A DNA stretch of 6,723 nt. Source: Gemmatimonadota bacterium (GTDB lineage: Bacteria > Latescibacterota > UBA2968 > UBA8231). The notes beneath the pieces were generated by a model. The model was not told the origin of the DNA. It worked only from the letters and a program-made list of their open reading frames with translations, and did no database searches. Shown piece after piece: positions 6,240 to 6,723 of this stretch. The stretch covers positions 1-6,723 of the forward strand of contig VXZF01000230.1 in NCBI GenBank assembly GCA_009845645.1. The letters are read 5' to 3'. Each line of letters begins with the position of its first letter. Positions within the stretch are counted from its first letter, which is position 1. A program made the translations under genes and the position numbers.

Positions 6240-6723
6240 ATGCGCAGCATTTTTGCAGGTATTGAATACGCGGGGAAAAGCACACTGGCCACCATGCTTG
6301 GGGAGTACTATCGGCACCGCCGCGTCCCCATCCACGGCGACGATCACTTCACCCTCCCCGACGCCTCGCTCAGCCCGGAGTCGCGCAAGATCTTGGTCGA
6401 TCTGCCCAATGACATAAAGGAGCGCGGACAGCGGATGCAGATCCACTACCACGTGGACATCATCAAAAAGTACGCCTGTCCGCTGATCGTCGGCTGGCAC
6501 TTAGAGGAGGCCGTGTACACTAGCTTTTACGGCGACGACCCGAACAGCTTTTACTACCCGAACTTCCACTACGGCTTTCAGCGGCTCTACGAAACGTTGG
6601 TGCTAGAGGCCCATCTGCCCGATGTGGTGCTATTCCACGTAACGGCCTCTGACGAGGAGATCGCGCGGCGGATGCAGGATAGCCCGCACGAATATCCGGT
6701 CGTGCGCGAGGAACACATTGCCG
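6240..6723 (+). CDS. P-loop kinase-like protein (thymidylate-kinase-like fold), 3' end missing
   Basis: The frame runs open from ATG 6240 to the window end (161 complete codons), so the C-terminus is unseen. A Walker A motif sits at the very N-terminus: GIEYAGKST, residues 7-15, close to the GxDGxGKST of thymidylate kinases. A later strand and helix, LPDVVLFHVTASDEEIARRM (126-145), match the LPDxxxxLxVxxExxxxR segment that leads into the LID region of nucleoside-monophosphate kinases. The Asp-Arg motif expected in thymidylate kinases at the end of the middle strand is absent; the region reads LIVGWHLEEAVY (82-93). Asp34-Asp35 (GDDHF) may act in substrate or metal binding. The middle is rich in Tyr, Phe and His (FYYPNFHYGF, 104-113). 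It therefore probably phosphorylates something other than dTMP, or is a diverged kinase; the substrate is unknown. It is divergent from hemH, 89 bases away, with a strong ribosome site. Confidence 0.7.
   Translation, partial: MRSIFAGIEYAGKSTLATMLGEYYRHRRVPIHGDDHFTLPDASLSPESRKILVDLPNDIKERGQRMQIHYHVDIIKKYACPLIVGWHLEEAVYTSFYGDDPNSFYYPNFHYGFQRLYETLVLEAHLPDVVLFHVTASDEEIARRMQDSPHEYPVVREEHIA

Noticed and set aside
6151..6285. A 45-residue N-terminal extension of ferrochelatase starting at 6285
   Set aside because: The extra residues do not resemble ferrochelatase, family homology starts at ATG 6150, and the extension would run antisense over the ribosome site and first codons of the divergent kinase-like gene.

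Overview
The window is GC-rich (around 60% by eye), densely coding DNA from a bacterium, with no rRNA, tRNA, insertion sequence, CRISPR array or phage gene that I can recognise. The gene set (a Do-type periplasmic protease, a protoporphyrin-type ferrochelatase, a rhamnosidase-fold protein and a sialidase-like propeller) fits a Gram-negative-type, probably uncultured, environmental bacterium from a carbohydrate-rich lineage. Nothing here fixes the phylum, so this is only an impression.

Left block, plus strand (1-3958): the 3' part of an HtrA/DegP serine protease with two PDZ domains runs in from the left edge. Two bases after its stop comes a GH78-like (alpha-L-rhamnosidase fold) protein, and 7 bases after that a carboxylesterase/phospholipase-type alpha/beta hydrolase. 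The spacing implies one transcript with translational coupling. The three products do not form a textbook pathway; the GH78-like protein and the esterase have no visible export signal and look cytosolic.

Middle and right block, minus strand (6150-3963): ferrochelatase hemH is followed, after 61 bases, by a sialidase-like (Asp-box) beta-propeller protein. The gap between them holds a good sigma70-type promoter candidate overlapping a small inverted repeat, so the propeller gene may have its own regulated and nearly leaderless transcript. Its 3' end converges on the esterase with only 4 bases between the stop codons, leaving no space for an intergenic terminator.

Right edge, plus strand (6240-6723): a gene divergent from hemH encodes a P-loop kinase-like protein, cut off by the window end. 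It has a strong Shine-Dalgarno site. It resembles thymidylate kinases in overall plan but lacks the usual Asp-Arg motif.

I found no convincing new multi-gene system. The best leads are two carbohydrate-active-enzyme-like proteins with non-standard active sites (the GH78-like protein lacks both expected aspartates; the propeller is a distinctive sialidase-like protein with many cysteines) and the atypical P-loop kinase.
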